Positions 50,567 through 59,303 of a DNA stretch of 64,000 nt are shown piece after piece. The notes under the pieces were generated by a model. That model ran no database searches and was not told the origin of the DNA. It saw only the letters and a list, made by a program, of their open reading frames with translations. The DNA is taken from NCBI GenBank assembly GCA_020636325.1, contig JACJYC010000013.1, forward strand, positions 62,001 through 126,000. The letters are read 5' to 3'. Both the position numbers and the translations under genes were made by a program. Position 1 is the first letter of the stretch. Every line of letters begins with the position of its first letter. This DNA is from Lewinellaceae bacterium. GTDB lineage: Bacteria; Bacteroidota; Bacteroidia; Chitinophagales; Saprospiraceae.

Positions 50567-51958
50567 CTAACACAGCTGATACTCCGGAAACGACATCAGG
50601 GCCGCCACGGCTTTTTTGAGGAACAGGGTTTCATCGGTTTCCTCAAGGGCGTCAGCCAGTTCAGCCATGCCGAGTTTGGGTTGCAGGGAGAGCAGGTAAG
50701 CCGACAGGGTTTCCAGGGCGGCCTGACGGCTCTTGCCCTGCGTGAGTTGCAGGATGGGGCCGAGGTTGGCATCCGCGGACAGGCGCTTGAAGGCTTTTCC
50801 CCTTTCCGCCGCTTCCGGGTCGTCTTTCAGGCGTAAATTGACCTCTTTGGAACTGAGCGCAAAGGCCCCCAGGTTGAGGCGCAGCATCAGGGTTGCGTTG
50901 TCGATCCATGCTTTTCCGCCGGGCCAGCCTGCTACGTTGGGCGGATGGAACAGCAATTGTCCCAGGCTACGCTGAATGAACGCAGGCGCCATGTCGTTCT
51001 GGAATTTCAGCTCCAGCGCGCGCATGATGCCGGCCATCAGCGTAACCGGTGATTTGATCTTGTTGCCGGTATTGGCCGGTGCGTAAAACCAGTCGGCGGT
51101 GAAAATGTGCCGCAACAGGCGACCGGTATCGTAGTCGGAGTTGTAATAAAGATCGGCCAGGTCATTGATCACCATTTCGTCGGGCTGATCATTGACAAAA
51201 TAGCGATAGATTTTCCGGGTCAGGAACAGGGCGGTTTCCCGTCTGTTCAGCAGGATATCGATGATGTCTTCGCCGTTGAAGTTGCCGGTTTTGCCCATAA
51301 AGGTCTTGCTGCCGTAGTCGTGCTGTCCGCGCCGGAAGGTATACTCCCCTATGATATTGCTCGACCAGCCGGTAAAGGCCCTGGCGGCTTCCCTTACGTC
51401 CTGTTCGGTGTAATGCCCCCGCCCGATGGTGAACAATTCCATCAGTTCGCGCGCGAAATTTTCATTCGGCTGTCCTTTCCGGTTTTGCTGGTTGTTGAGG
51501 TAGCGGATCATGGAGGGGTCGCGCGCAACGGCCAGCGCAAGTTCGCGAAAAGGCCCCAAAGCGTGTTTGCGCAAGGTATTGAGCTGATTGACGGCCAGCG
51601 TGTACACCTTCGACTCGCAGGCGAAATGCCCGTGCCAGAACAGGGTGACCCGTTCGAGCAAAGCGCTTTCTGAGGGAGAAGCCATCCTGCCTACCCATTC
51701 GGTCCCGAGCGTAGCTACCTTCTGGCCTTCTTTCATCAGGAACTGGGCCACCTTGGCGCCCTTTTCCTTGCTGTCGGGCATGCTCATCATATCCGGCAGC
51801 TCATCGATCTCGTTCTCAACGGGCAGCGCACGAGCCGATCTGGCGGCATCGAACAGTTCATCTACGGCGCTGGGTACCGTCCAGTCCCGCTTTTGCTGCC
51901 ATTCTCCCGGGCTGAGGCCGAACCCCGCCCGGTTGTGAAGATGCTTGATTTTTTCCAT
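50567..51958 (-). CDS. DUF1800 family protein
   Basis: A 463-residue DUF1800 protein. I start it at MEKIKHLHNRAGFGLSPGEW (51958), which aligns with the family N-terminus; 24 upstream codons are open but approach the minisatellite. Motifs are HLHNRAGFG (6-14), VTLFWHGHFACESKV near 130-145, and NENFARELMELFTIGRGHYTEQDVREAARAFTGW near 180-215. It is followed by the DUF1501 partner. The paralogous pair at 481-3738 is longer. The gene starts beside a 1.3-kb minisatellite, so its promoter must lie in or close to repeat DNA. Molecular role unknown. Confidence 0.9.
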   Translation of the reverse strand: MEKIKHLHNRAGFGLSPGEWQQKRDWTVPSAVDELFDAARSARALPVENEIDELPDMMSMPDSKEKGAKVAQFLMKEGQKVATLGTEWVGRMASPSESALLERVTLFWHGHFACESKVYTLAVNQLNTLRKHALGPFRELALAVARDPSMIRYLNNQQNRKGQPNENFARELMELFTIGRGHYTEQDVREAARAFTGWSSNIIGEYTFRRGQHDYGSKTFMGKTGNFNGEDIIDILLNRRETALFLTRKIYRYFVNDQPDEMVINDLADLYYNSDYDTGRLLRHIFTADWFYAPANTGNKIKSPVTLMAGIMRALELKFQNDMAPAFIQRSLGQLLFHPPNVAGWPGGKAWIDNATLMLRLNLGAFALSSKEVNLRLKDDPEAAERGKAFKRLSADANLGPILQLTQGKSRQAALETLSAYLLSLQPKLGMAELADALEETDETLFLKKAVAALMSFPEYQLC

Positions 51959-52026
51959 TTGATCCTGGATTTCGGTTGGTTGGACTGTTTCCGGGGAAGA
52001 TGGTTTAATGGGGTGTTTTATTTGGA

Positions 52027-53365
52027 CCACTCAGATCACTCAGGGCAGTTGGGGCGGGGGACCACTCAGGGCACTCAGATCACTCAGGGCAGTTGGGGCG
52101 GGGGACCACTCAGGGCACTCAGATCACTCAGGGTAGTTGGGGCGGGGGGACCACTCAGGGCACTCAGATCACTCAGGGTAGTTGGGCGGGGGGACCACTC
52201 AGGGCACTCAGATCACTCAGGGTAGTTGGGGCGGGGGGACCACTCAGGGCACTCAGATCACTCAGGGTAGTTGGGGCGGGGGGGACCACTCAGGGCACTC
52301 AGATCACTCAGGGTAGTTGGGGCGGGGGACCACTCAGGGCACTCAGATCACTCAGGGTAGTTGGGGCAGGGGGGACCACTCAGGGCACTCAGATCACTCA
52401 GGGTAGTTGGGGCGGGGGGACCACTCAGGGCACTCAGATCACTCCAGGGTAGTTGGGCGGGGGGGACCACTCAGGGCACTCAGATCACTCAGGGTAGTTG
52501 GGGGGGGGGGACCACTCAGGGCACTCAGATCACTCAGGGTAGTTGGGGCGGGGGGACCACTCAGGGCACTCAGATCACTCAGGGTAGTTGGGGCGGGGGG
52601 ACCACTCAGGGCACTCAGATCACTCAGGGTAGTTGGGGCGGGGGACCACTCAGGGGCACTCAGGGCAGTTCGGGGGACCACTCAGGGTCAGTTAGTTGGG
52701 GCGGGGGGACCACTCAGGGCACTCAGATCACTCAGGGTAGTTGGGTTGGGGGGACCACTCAGGGGATCACTCAGGGTAGTTGGGGCGGGGGACCACTCAG
52801 GGCACTCAGATCACTCAGGGTAGTTGGGGCTGAGGGGGGACCACTCAGGGCACTCAGATCACTCAGGGTAGTTGGGGCGGGGGGACCACTCAGGGCACTC
52901 AGATCACTCAGTTGGGGCGGGGGACCACTCAGGGCACTCAGATCACTCAGGGTAGTTGGGGCGGGGGACCACTCAGGGCACTCAGATCACCAGGGTAGTT
53001 GGGGCGGGGGACCACTCAGGGCACTCAGATCACTCAGGGTAGTTGGGGCGGGGGGACCACTCAGGGCACTCAGATCACTCAGGGTAGTTGGGGGGGGGGG
53101 CACTCAGATCACTCAGGGTAGTTGGGGCGGGGGGACCACTCAGGGCACTCAGATCACTCAGGGTAGTTGGGGCGGGGGGACCACTCAGGGCACTCAGATC
53201 ACTCAGGGTAGTTGGGGCGGGGGACCACTCAGGGCACTCAGATCACTCAGGGTAGTTGGGGGGGGGGACCACTCAGGGACAGATCACTCAGTTGGGGCGG
53301 GGGGGGACCACTCAGGGCACTCAGATCACTCAGGGTAGTTGGGGGCGGGGGACCACTCAGGGCAC
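52027..53365. repeat. Minisatellite of about thirty 44-bp units between divergent genes
   Basis: The unit is built as ACCACTCAGGGC, ACTCAGATC, ACTCAGGGTAG and TTGGGGCGGGGGG; within it ACTCAG repeats with a 9-bp step. Copies differ mostly in the length of the G-run (about 4-9) and by small deletions near 52660-52780, 52900-53000 and 53090-53290. Long open frames on the plus strand reflect only the near-45-bp period. The plus strand is very G-rich and quadruplex-prone. There are no spacers, so it is not CRISPR. Confidence 0.95.
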
Positions 53366-53443
53366 TCTCTCACTCAGGGCTCTCCCTCTCTCTCTCTCTC
53401 TCTCACTCTCTCACCCCTCTCTCTCTCTCCCTCTCTCACCCGC
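53366..53443. repeat. C/T-rich array (CTCTCTCA) joined to the minisatellite
   Basis: CTCTCTCT and CCCTCTCA units continue straight from the last minisatellite copy and end at a TAACCTTG sequence (53444-53451), a one-off match to the -7 promoter box, 67 nt before the thioredoxin-like gene. The repeat therefore occupies the -33 position of that possible promoter. Confidence 0.8.
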
Positions 53444-53517
53444 TAACCTTGCACACGTCCCATAAAATCCCGAACTTAGCGGTCCAACAATCAAGATACC
53501 TTTTCAATTATAGGACC

Positions 53518-54690
53518 ATGAAAAAAATCACCTTGATTATTTCCTTTCTGGCGGCTGTTGTGTCGGTGCAGGCCCAGGGCATCGAATTCTTCAAAGGCAC
53601 CTGGGAAGAAGCCGTAGCTGAGGCGAAGAAACAGGATAAACTGATCTTTGTAGACGCCTTTGCCTCCTGGTGCGGCCCCTGCAAGGCGATGGCCCGTAAC
53701 GTGTTCCCCGATGAACAGGTCGGCCAATATTACAATGCCAATTTCATCAACATTCAATGGGATATGGAAAAGGACCCGGAAGGCGTCAAATTCCGGAAGA
53801 AATATCCGGTATCCGCCTTCCCGACCCTCTACTATATCGATTATACCGGCGAAGTGGTGCAGAACATCCGGGGCGCACAGCAAATCGACAAGTTCATCGA
53901 ACTCGGGCGAAACGCACTGGCTAAAGTGGACCGCAGCGGCCTGTTCGCAGCCGAATACGAAAAAGGCAACCGCGACCCGGAATTGGTGCTCAATTACGTC
54001 AAAGCCCTCAACAAGGCCGGAAAACCCAGCCTGGCGATCACGAACGATTATTTGCGCGACCAGCAGGACCTGACCTCCGTCACCAACCTGCGCATCATCC
54101 TGGAAGGGACCGCTGAGGCAGATTCCCGGGTGTTCGACCTCCTCATCGAAAACCGCAAAGCCATCGCCAAACTGGCCTCTGAAGACGAAATTCAGCACAA
54201 GATCCTCGGCGCCTGCCAAGCCACCGCCCAAAAAGCGATCTCCTTCCAGAGCCAGGACCTGCTGGAAACTGCCAAAAGCCTGATGAAAAAACATTATCCC
54301 GCCGAAGCGGCCGATTTTGCCATCGAAGCGGACATGGACTTCGCCCTGGATCAACGCGACGCCAAAACCTTTCTGGCCGCCAGCAAGGACTATATGAGCA
54401 AAGTAGCCGATCACAAACCCGCGGAATACGTCAGGTTATCCAACGTGATCATGGCGACCTTCCCGCGCGACAATCGCGCCGTCAAACAGGCAGAGGATTT
54501 CGCCAGGGAAGCCGCCGAACGCAGCAATGCCTACGAATTTTACTATACCTACGCTCAATTGCTCAACAAACTGGGCAAAAACAAGGAAGCCCTGGATGCC
54601 GCCAATAAGGCGCTGGACCTGGCCAAGGACAAAAACCAGGCTGCCCAGCGCATGATCGAGGCGTTTATTCAGCGGTTGCAGGAAGGGTAG
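53518..54690 (+). CDS. Exported thioredoxin-fold protein with helical C-terminal region
   Basis: A 390-residue protein from the ATG at 53518; the open frame upstream is repeat translation. Residues 1-20 are a Sec signal (MKKITLIISFLAAVVSVQAQ). Residues 24-140 form a thioredoxin fold with DAFASWCGPCKAMARNVF (CGPC at 52-55) and a cis-Pro loop YPVSAFPTLYYID, close to the thioredoxin_7/DsbD-gamma group. The remaining 250 residues are helical, with a TPR-like end (YAQLLNKLGKNKEALDAANKAL). Likely a periplasmic thiol reductase or disulfide-handling protein; the partner is unknown. It faces away from the DUF1800 gene across the minisatellite. Confidence 0.88.
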   Translation: MKKITLIISFLAAVVSVQAQGIEFFKGTWEEAVAEAKKQDKLIFVDAFASWCGPCKAMARNVFPDEQVGQYYNANFINIQWDMEKDPEGVKFRKKYPVSAFPTLYYIDYTGEVVQNIRGAQQIDKFIELGRNALAKVDRSGLFAAEYEKGNRDPELVLNYVKALNKAGKPSLAITNDYLRDQQDLTSVTNLRIILEGTAEADSRVFDLLIENRKAIAKLASEDEIQHKILGACQATAQKAISFQSQDLLETAKSLMKKHYPAEAADFAIEADMDFALDQRDAKTFLAASKDYMSKVADHKPAEYVRLSNVIMATFPRDNRAVKQAEDFAREAAERSNAYEFYYTYAQLLNKLGKNKEALDAANKALDLAKDKNQAAQRMIEAFIQRLQEG

Positions 54691-54808
54691 GTCAGTTGGC
54701 AGTTTTTCAGTCGGCAGTCTTTCAGTTGGCAGTCGGCAGTCCAGCATCCTCCGTCCGCCATAGCTCCTCAAGAGCGACGGCGGGCAGTATCCAGCATCAA
54801 GTATCCAG
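54691..54808. repeat. Mosaic heptad array with a GC hairpin insert
   Basis: CAGTTGG/CAGTCGG/CAGTCTT heptads (54693-54741) change into AGCATCC units, are interrupted by a 31-bp insert (54754-54784: TCCGCCATAGC to GAGCGACGGCGGG, able to pair CCGCC with GGCGG) and resume as AGTATCC/AGCATCA units to 54808. The insert parts recur at 32499-32524 and 60824-60835. Confidence 0.85.
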
Positions 54809-54869
54809 CTTTCTTCATTTTTTTCAGAATTCACTGAAAATTCCCAATCCCCGTTCAACCGATAAATGC

Positions 54870-54877
54870 TATCTTTG
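54870..54877 (+). promoter_or_regulatory. Promoter -7 box for mqnC
   Basis: TATCTTTG matches TAnnTTTG exactly, 32 nt before the mqnC start at 54910. No clear -33 box is seen at the normal distance. Confidence 0.55.
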
Positions 54878-54909
54878 TTTTCACTTTACATCACCAAAGC
54901 AACAGGGAT

Positions 54910-56052
54910 ATGCGCACCGATGATCTCCTGCAAAAGGCACTCAATCTGGAATGGCTCAGCGCTGAGGAAGGCGTCTTCCTTTTCGAAAATGCAGGCACGG
55001 CCGAATTGATGCACGTCGGCAACCGGCTGCGGCAGCACCATGTGCCGGGCAATATCGTCACCTGGATCATCGACCGGAATTCGAATACGACCAATGTATG
55101 CGTCGCCAATTGCAAGTTCTGCAATTTCTACCGCCGGCCGGGGCACGGTGAATCCTACATCACGAGCATCGAAGAATACAAGCAGAAGATAGAGGAGACG
55201 TTCCGTTTCGGCGGCGAGCAACTGCTGCTGCAGGGCGGGCACCACCCCGACCTGGGCCTCGACTATTACTGCAACCTCTTCCGGGAGCTCAAATCGCTCT
55301 TTCCGCGCCTGAAACTGCACGCCCTCGGCCCGCCCGAAGTGGCGCACATCACCAAACTGGAAAAATCCACCCATTACGAGGTCCTGAAAGCCCTGCACGA
55401 GGCCGGCCTTGATTCATTGCCGGGGGCGGGGGCCGAAATCCTGGATGACCGGGTAAGAAGGCTCATCAGCAAGGGAAAATGCGGCGCTGACGAATGGCTG
55501 GACATCATGCGGGCAGCGCATCAACTGCACATCACCACCTCGGCCACCATGATGTTCGGCCACGTGGAAACCAACCTGGAACGCATGGAGCACCTGGAAA
55601 AGATCCGCCGGGTGCAGTCCGAAAAACCGGAAAAGGCCAAAGGCTTTCTCGCCTTCATTCCCTGGCCCTTCCAGGACGAAGATACCATCCTGAAAAAACT
55701 CAAACGCGCCAGAAATACCTGTACCGGCGACGAATACATCCGCATGATCGCCATGAGCCGCATCATGCTGCCCAACGTGACCAATATCCAGGCGAGCTGG
55801 CTGACGGTCGGCAAGGCCGTCGCGCAGATCTGCCTACAGGCCGGCGCCAACGACTTCGGTTCCATCATGATCGAGGAAAACGTTGTTTCTGCGGCAGGCG
55901 CCCGCTTCCGGTTTACCTCCAACGGCATCCAGGATGCCATCCGGGAAGCCGGCTTTCAACCCCAATTGCGCAACCAGCAATACGAGTTCCGGGAGCTGCC
56001 TGAAGAGATCGAGCAACAACAGTTGGATAGAAAGGCGTTGATGGTAGACTAG
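54910..56052 (+). CDS. mqnC: Cyclic dehypoxanthinyl futalosine synthase
   Basis: A 380-residue radical-SAM enzyme of the futalosine route to menaquinone, which cyclises dehypoxanthinyl futalosine. The [4Fe-4S] motif is NVCVANCKFCNFYRR (C64, C68, C71). Other MqnC features are GGEQLLLQGGHHPDLGLDYY, LHALGPPEVAHITKLE, LDSLPGAGAEILDDRVR and TTSATMMFGHVE. MqnE shares the fold, but the FYRRPG and GGHHPDLGLDYY text favours MqnC. Length is normal (about 370). It stands alone; the other mqn genes are not in the window. Confidence 0.92.
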   Translation: MRTDDLLQKALNLEWLSAEEGVFLFENAGTAELMHVGNRLRQHHVPGNIVTWIIDRNSNTTNVCVANCKFCNFYRRPGHGESYITSIEEYKQKIEETFRFGGEQLLLQGGHHPDLGLDYYCNLFRELKSLFPRLKLHALGPPEVAHITKLEKSTHYEVLKALHEAGLDSLPGAGAEILDDRVRRLISKGKCGADEWLDIMRAAHQLHITTSATMMFGHVETNLERMEHLEKIRRVQSEKPEKAKGFLAFIPWPFQDEDTILKKLKRARNTCTGDEYIRMIAMSRIMLPNVTNIQASWLTVGKAVAQICLQAGANDFGSIMIEENVVSAAGARFRFTSNGIQDAIREAGFQPQLRNQQYEFRELPEEIEQQQLDRKALMVD

Positions 56053-56218
56053 GCTGGTGGCTGGATGCTGGTGGCTGGATACTGGTGGCTGGATACTGGT
56101 GGCTGGATACTAGATGCTGGTGGCTGGATGCTGGTGGCTGGATACTGGATACTAGATGCTGGTGGCTGGATGCTTGTTACCAGCATCCAGTATCCAGGCA
56201 GCGTGGCAGCATCCAGAT
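56052..56218. repeat. Heptad array (GGCTGGA/TACTGGT/TGCTGGT) with terminal inversion
   Basis: About seventeen 7-bp units on the plus strand begin right at the mqnC stop codon; then CTGGATGCT-TGTTACC-AGCATCCAG (56167-56191) makes a perfect 9-bp hairpin and the array continues in reverse complement for five units, ending two bases before the next gene's stop. It lies between convergent genes and is the inverted form of the 8842-8968 family. Confidence 0.88.
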
Positions 56219-56220
56219 CC

Positions 56221-56469
56221 TTACCGCTTGAACAAGCTGCCGATAAAGAGAATGACGACCGCTCCGATGACGCTTGTGACGATCAGGTTGACGGTTGGGC
56301 TTCCCAGGTTGATGTGCACACCGAGCTTGGCCAGCAGCCATCCGCCGACGAAGGAGCCGACAATACCGATGATGATATTGCCGATGATGCCGAAACCGAA
56401 GCCTTTCCAGATCTGGCCGGCCAGCCACCCGGCCACGGCGCCGATAACAAGGATGTAAAGCAAGTCCAT
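56221..56469 (-). CDS. GlsB/YeaQ/YmgE family small membrane protein
   Basis: An 82-residue protein with three hydrophobic segments and glycine-rich helix-helix motifs: ILVIGAVAGWLAGQIWKG, FGIIGNIIIGIVGSFVGGWLL and LIVTSVIGAVVILFIGSL. This is the pattern of the transglycosylase-associated / GlsB family, small inner-membrane proteins often linked with envelope stress; their molecular role is unknown. Length is typical (80-85). Its 3' end touches the heptad array. Confidence 0.9.
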   Translation of the reverse strand: MDLLYILVIGAVAGWLAGQIWKGFGFGIIGNIIIGIVGSFVGGWLLAKLGVHINLGSPTVNLIVTSVIGAVVILFIGSLFKR

Positions 56470-56694
56470 ACGTTTTGATTTTATTTGTTAATATGGAATA
56501 ATGGCACAGCCTTGATGTTCGATGGGAATTGACAGGAAGGGGATGAGAGATGATATTGCCTGATGCAAGCTACGCTATTTTTCCGAATTAAGTTGCTTTT
56601 CGCAGGTGGTTATTTGAAAAGCTACCTTTTCCCGGTTGCCTGCACTCCAAAGTTAAAACATTGTTAAAGTGGGGGCATTACCTCCATACATCCT

Positions 56695-56702
56695 TAAATT
56701 TG
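56695..56702 (+). promoter_or_regulatory. Promoter -7 box for the histidine kinase gene
   Basis: TAAATTTG matches TAnnTTTG exactly and lies 67 nt before the kinase start codon. No good -33 box is seen at the expected distance. The rest of the 300-nt gap (56470-56769) shows nothing else I can name. Confidence 0.5.
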
Positions 56703-56769
56703 TATAGTTATTAAGGAAAATTATTTGTGTAATTGCGCTTGGAAAGCGGTGCTGAAATGAAAAGCCTGT

Positions 56770-58311
56770 ATGAATAAAAAGGCAATTTGGGCGATTATCG
56801 GGTTGATGACCATATCGGTGGTCTGCGTTGCGTGGCTGCAATGGGGGCTTATCCGGACGGCCATCAGGGTGAACGAGGAAAAGTTCGACAAGACCGTATT
56901 CGGCGCGCTGGCAGCCGTTGCCAACCGGCTGGAAGACGAAGAGCGCAAGGAAGCCATGAACTTTTACTCCAACGGCTACCTGGCCCGCTTTATGGAACGG
57001 CAGAACAGTTCCGGCAATGTGTTGGACAAACAGCTGCTCGAAATCGAATTCAAACTGAAACAAAATCGCCCGGGGATTCCCGCCAGTTCTCTTGCTTCGG
57101 ATATTTTCGGACAACTGACCGCGGATACGTGCAAGTGCTACAACTGCATGCTCCGGCGGGAAAACAGCTACGAAACCGCCATCATGGCCTATACCCTGCA
57201 AAATACCTTCCAGCCCCTCGAACAGCGGATCAACGCCGAAGGGCTGGCGGAGATCCTCGACCAGGAGCTGAAGAACCGGGGCATCGATACCCAGAAGGAT
57301 TTCGGCGTTTTTTCCAATTTGCAGAATGATTTTGTCATTGCCAACGGACATTACCTCGTCAGCGCTACCCCCGGCCCGGAGTCCGGCCCTTCGTTCAAGG
57401 ACATTTTTGCATCCAAATACAAGGTGACCCTGTTCAACCAGGACGAAGTGTCTCCCGGCTTGCTGATGGTTCATTTCCCGGCAAAATCCAGCGTCGTCTG
57501 GGGGTCGGTATGGCCCAACCTGCTGGGCACCATTGCTTTTGCCGCCATCACCATGCTTTGTTTCGGTTACACCATCAATGTGATCTTCCGCCAGAAGAAG
57601 GTTTCGGAGATGAAAACCGATTTCATCAACAACATGACCCACGAGTTCAAAACCCCGATCGCTACCATTTCCCTGGCCGCGGATTCCATCACCAGTCCGA
57701 TGATCCTGGGGCAGGCTGAAAAAGTGCAGCGGTTCGCCAACATAATAAAACAGGAAAATAAACGTATGAATAATCAGGTGGAGAAAGTCCTCCAGATGGC
57801 GCTGATCGACCGGCAGGAAGTCAAGCTGAAAGCAGATGAGGTCAACGTCAACGATATCATCCACCACGCTGTTGAAAATATTTCCTTGCAGGTAGAGAAA
57901 AAAGACGGCACCGTCCAATACCGTCTGGAAGCGGAAAACCCCGTCATTGAAGGCGATATGACGCATATTGCCAACGTGATCAACAACCTGCTCGACAATG
58001 CCAACAAATATTCCCCCGAAAAGCCGGATATCACCGTCAGCACCCGCAATGTGCAGGGCGGCCTTGAAATTGTCATTGCAGACAAAGGGATCGGGATGAA
58101 CAAAGAGGCGCGCAAACATATTTTCGACAAATTTTATCGCGTTCATACCGGTAATCTGCACGATGTCAAGGGGTTTGGGCTGGGGTTAAGCTATGTCAAA
58201 GCCATGATGGACGCCCATAAGGGCACCGTGGATGTGAAGAGCGAGCCGGGCAAGGGAAGCAGTTTTATTCTTTATTTTCCTTTCCGTCAGGAGGCTAAAA
58301 TCATGAATTAA
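56770..58311 (+). CDS. Sensor histidine kinase (RprX-like)
   Basis: A 513-residue membrane sensor kinase. Helix 1 is at 5-26, a periplasmic sensor domain spans about 27-245 (with a CKCYNCMLRR cysteine cluster near 118-127), and helix 2 is at about 247-268. The HisKA motif is FINNMTHEFKTPIATISLAA (phospho-His near 292). The ATPase has VINNLLDNANKYSPEK (N box), VIADKGIGM (G1) and VKGFGLGLSYVKAMM (G2). It is followed after 65 nt by its response regulator. Overall layout resembles Bacteroides RprX. The signal is unknown; the cysteine cluster may sense redox or metal. Confidence 0.92.
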   Translation: MNKKAIWAIIGLMTISVVCVAWLQWGLIRTAIRVNEEKFDKTVFGALAAVANRLEDEERKEAMNFYSNGYLARFMERQNSSGNVLDKQLLEIEFKLKQNRPGIPASSLASDIFGQLTADTCKCYNCMLRRENSYETAIMAYTLQNTFQPLEQRINAEGLAEILDQELKNRGIDTQKDFGVFSNLQNDFVIANGHYLVSATPGPESGPSFKDIFASKYKVTLFNQDEVSPGLLMVHFPAKSSVVWGSVWPNLLGTIAFAAITMLCFGYTINVIFRQKKVSEMKTDFINNMTHEFKTPIATISLAADSITSPMILGQAEKVQRFANIIKQENKRMNNQVEKVLQMALIDRQEVKLKADEVNVNDIIHHAVENISLQVEKKDGTVQYRLEAENPVIEGDMTHIANVINNLLDNANKYSPEKPDITVSTRNVQGGLEIVIADKGIGMNKEARKHIFDKFYRVHTGNLHDVKGFGLGLSYVKAMMDAHKGTVDVKSEPGKGSSFILYFPFRQEAKIMN

Positions 58312-58376
58312 TGCGTTATTGTTAATAACATATTGATAAGCTCCTTAAAATCCTTTCGGATTTCAAAACCGAAGAA

Positions 58377-59096
58377 ATGGCGAACAGAATACTATTAGTT
58401 GAAGACGACCAGAATTTTGGCGATGTGCTCCGCTCTTACCTGGAAATGCATGACTACGATGTGACCCTGGCTACAGATGGAATGCAAGGCTTGGAAAAAT
58501 ACCGCAAGGGCGAATACGATCTTTGCATCTTTGATGTGATGATGCCCAAGAAGGACGGCTTTACCCTGGCTAAGGAGATTCGGGAAAAAGACGCTGAGAT
58601 GCCCATCATCTTCCTGACGGCAAAGGCCATGAAGGATGATGTCCTCCAGGGACTCCGCCTCGGCGCCGACGATTACATCACCAAACCCTTCAATTCGGAA
58701 GAACTCCTGCTGCGGATCCAGGCCATCCTGAAGCGCAGCCAGGGCAAACCCGACCCGAAAGAGGACATCAAGGAATTCAACCTGGGGAAATACCATTTTA
58801 ATTTCCCGCTTCGGGTGCTTACCTACGGCAAAGGAGAAAAAGACGACGAGAAGATCAAACTGTCGCCGAAGGAAGCGCAATTGCTGCGAATGTTTGCCCT
58901 GCATGCCAACGATATCCTGCCCCGCTCGGACGCCCTCAACAAGATCTGGGGGGAAGATAACTACTTCACCGCCCGGAGCATGGATGTATTTGTGACCAAA
59001 CTGCGCAAGTACCTCAAGCACGATGAGAACATTGAGATCGTCAACATTCACGGCAACGGCTTCCAGTTGCTCATCAAATCGGCTGAGGAAGCCTGA
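58377..59096 (+). CDS. Response regulator, OmpR/RprY-like
   Basis: A 239-residue response regulator. The receiver domain has the acidic pair ED in ILLVEDDQN (5-13), the phospho-Asp in CIFDVMMPKKDG (D53), T81 in FLTAKAM and K103 in YITKPFNSEEL. The C-terminal winged helix (about 150-235) has KLSPKEAQLLRMFALH, SDALNKIWGEDNYFTARSMDVFVTKLRKYL and IVNIHGNGFQLLI, the OmpR/PhoB DNA-binding fold. It should be phosphorylated by the kinase encoded just upstream. The receiver text is close to Bacteroides RprY. Targets are unknown. Confidence 0.94.
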   Translation: MANRILLVEDDQNFGDVLRSYLEMHDYDVTLATDGMQGLEKYRKGEYDLCIFDVMMPKKDGFTLAKEIREKDAEMPIIFLTAKAMKDDVLQGLRLGADDYITKPFNSEELLLRIQAILKRSQGKPDPKEDIKEFNLGKYHFNFPLRVLTYGKGEKDDEKIKLSPKEAQLLRMFALHANDILPRSDALNKIWGEDNYFTARSMDVFVTKLRKYLKHDENIEIVNIHGNGFQLLIKSAEEA

Positions 59097-59109
59097 ACCG
59101 GCCGAAAAC

Positions 59110-59134
59110 GGGGCTATATTTTTAGCTCCCTTTT
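59110..59134 (+). terminator. Probable terminator of the two-component operon
   Basis: GGGGCTA and TAGCTCCC pair around TATTTT with one bulged base, followed by TTTT. It begins 14 nt after the response-regulator stop, where a terminator is expected; the stem is modest. Confidence 0.5.
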
Positions 59135-59153
59135 CAACCAGAGCTGTTTTATT

Positions 59154-59185
59154 TTTGTTGTTTTGTTTAAAGTTTTTTATCTTTA
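59154..59185 (+). promoter_or_regulatory. Promoter upstream of pyrD
   Basis: TTTG (59154-59157), 20 nt, TATCTTTA (59178-59185): a perfect -33 box and a -7 box with one change. Transcription would start near 59192, giving a leader of about 110 nt that contains the terminator-like hairpin before pyrD. Confidence 0.6.
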
Positions 59186-59263
59186 CGCCCTAATAGCTCT
59201 AAAAAGCTTGCAACAGCCTTAACAGGCTTTTACATAAGATTAGTTTTTGGGATTATGATTGCG

Positions 59264-59296
59264 GCTGGGTAGCTCTTCGCTACCCGGCTTTTTTTT
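59264..59296 (+). terminator. Terminator-like hairpin directly before pyrD (possible attenuator)
   Basis: GCTGGGTAGC and GCTACCCGGC form a 10-bp stem (one G-U pair) with loop TCTTC, followed by eight T residues (59289-59296). It ends seven bases before the pyrD ATG. A promoter lies upstream of it and there is no room for one after it, so it probably acts as an attenuator or blocks ribosome access rather than only ending the previous operon. Confidence 0.75.
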
Positions 59297-59303
59297 AGCC
59301 GAT

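Noticed and set aside
52093..53338. Long plus-strand open frames encoding GTTQGTQITQGSWGG-type repeats, like a collagen- or adhesin-type protein
   Set aside because: The frames arise because the DNA unit is close to 45 bp; the G-run lengths vary and shift the frame between copies, there is no signal peptide or flanking domain, and similar frames exist in other phases.
52027..53365. CRISPR-like array
   Set aside because: The 44-bp units are contiguous with no unique spacers, and no cas gene is nearby.
54910..56052. mqnE (aminofutalosine synthase) instead of mqnC
   Set aside because: The text around the Fe-S motif (CKFCNFYRRPG) and GGHHPDLGLDYY fits MqnC better; a tree would settle it.
56770..59096. 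PorX/PorY-type regulators of type IX secretion
   Set aside because: PorX has a PglZ-like output domain; this regulator has an OmpR winged helix, so RprXY is the better comparison.
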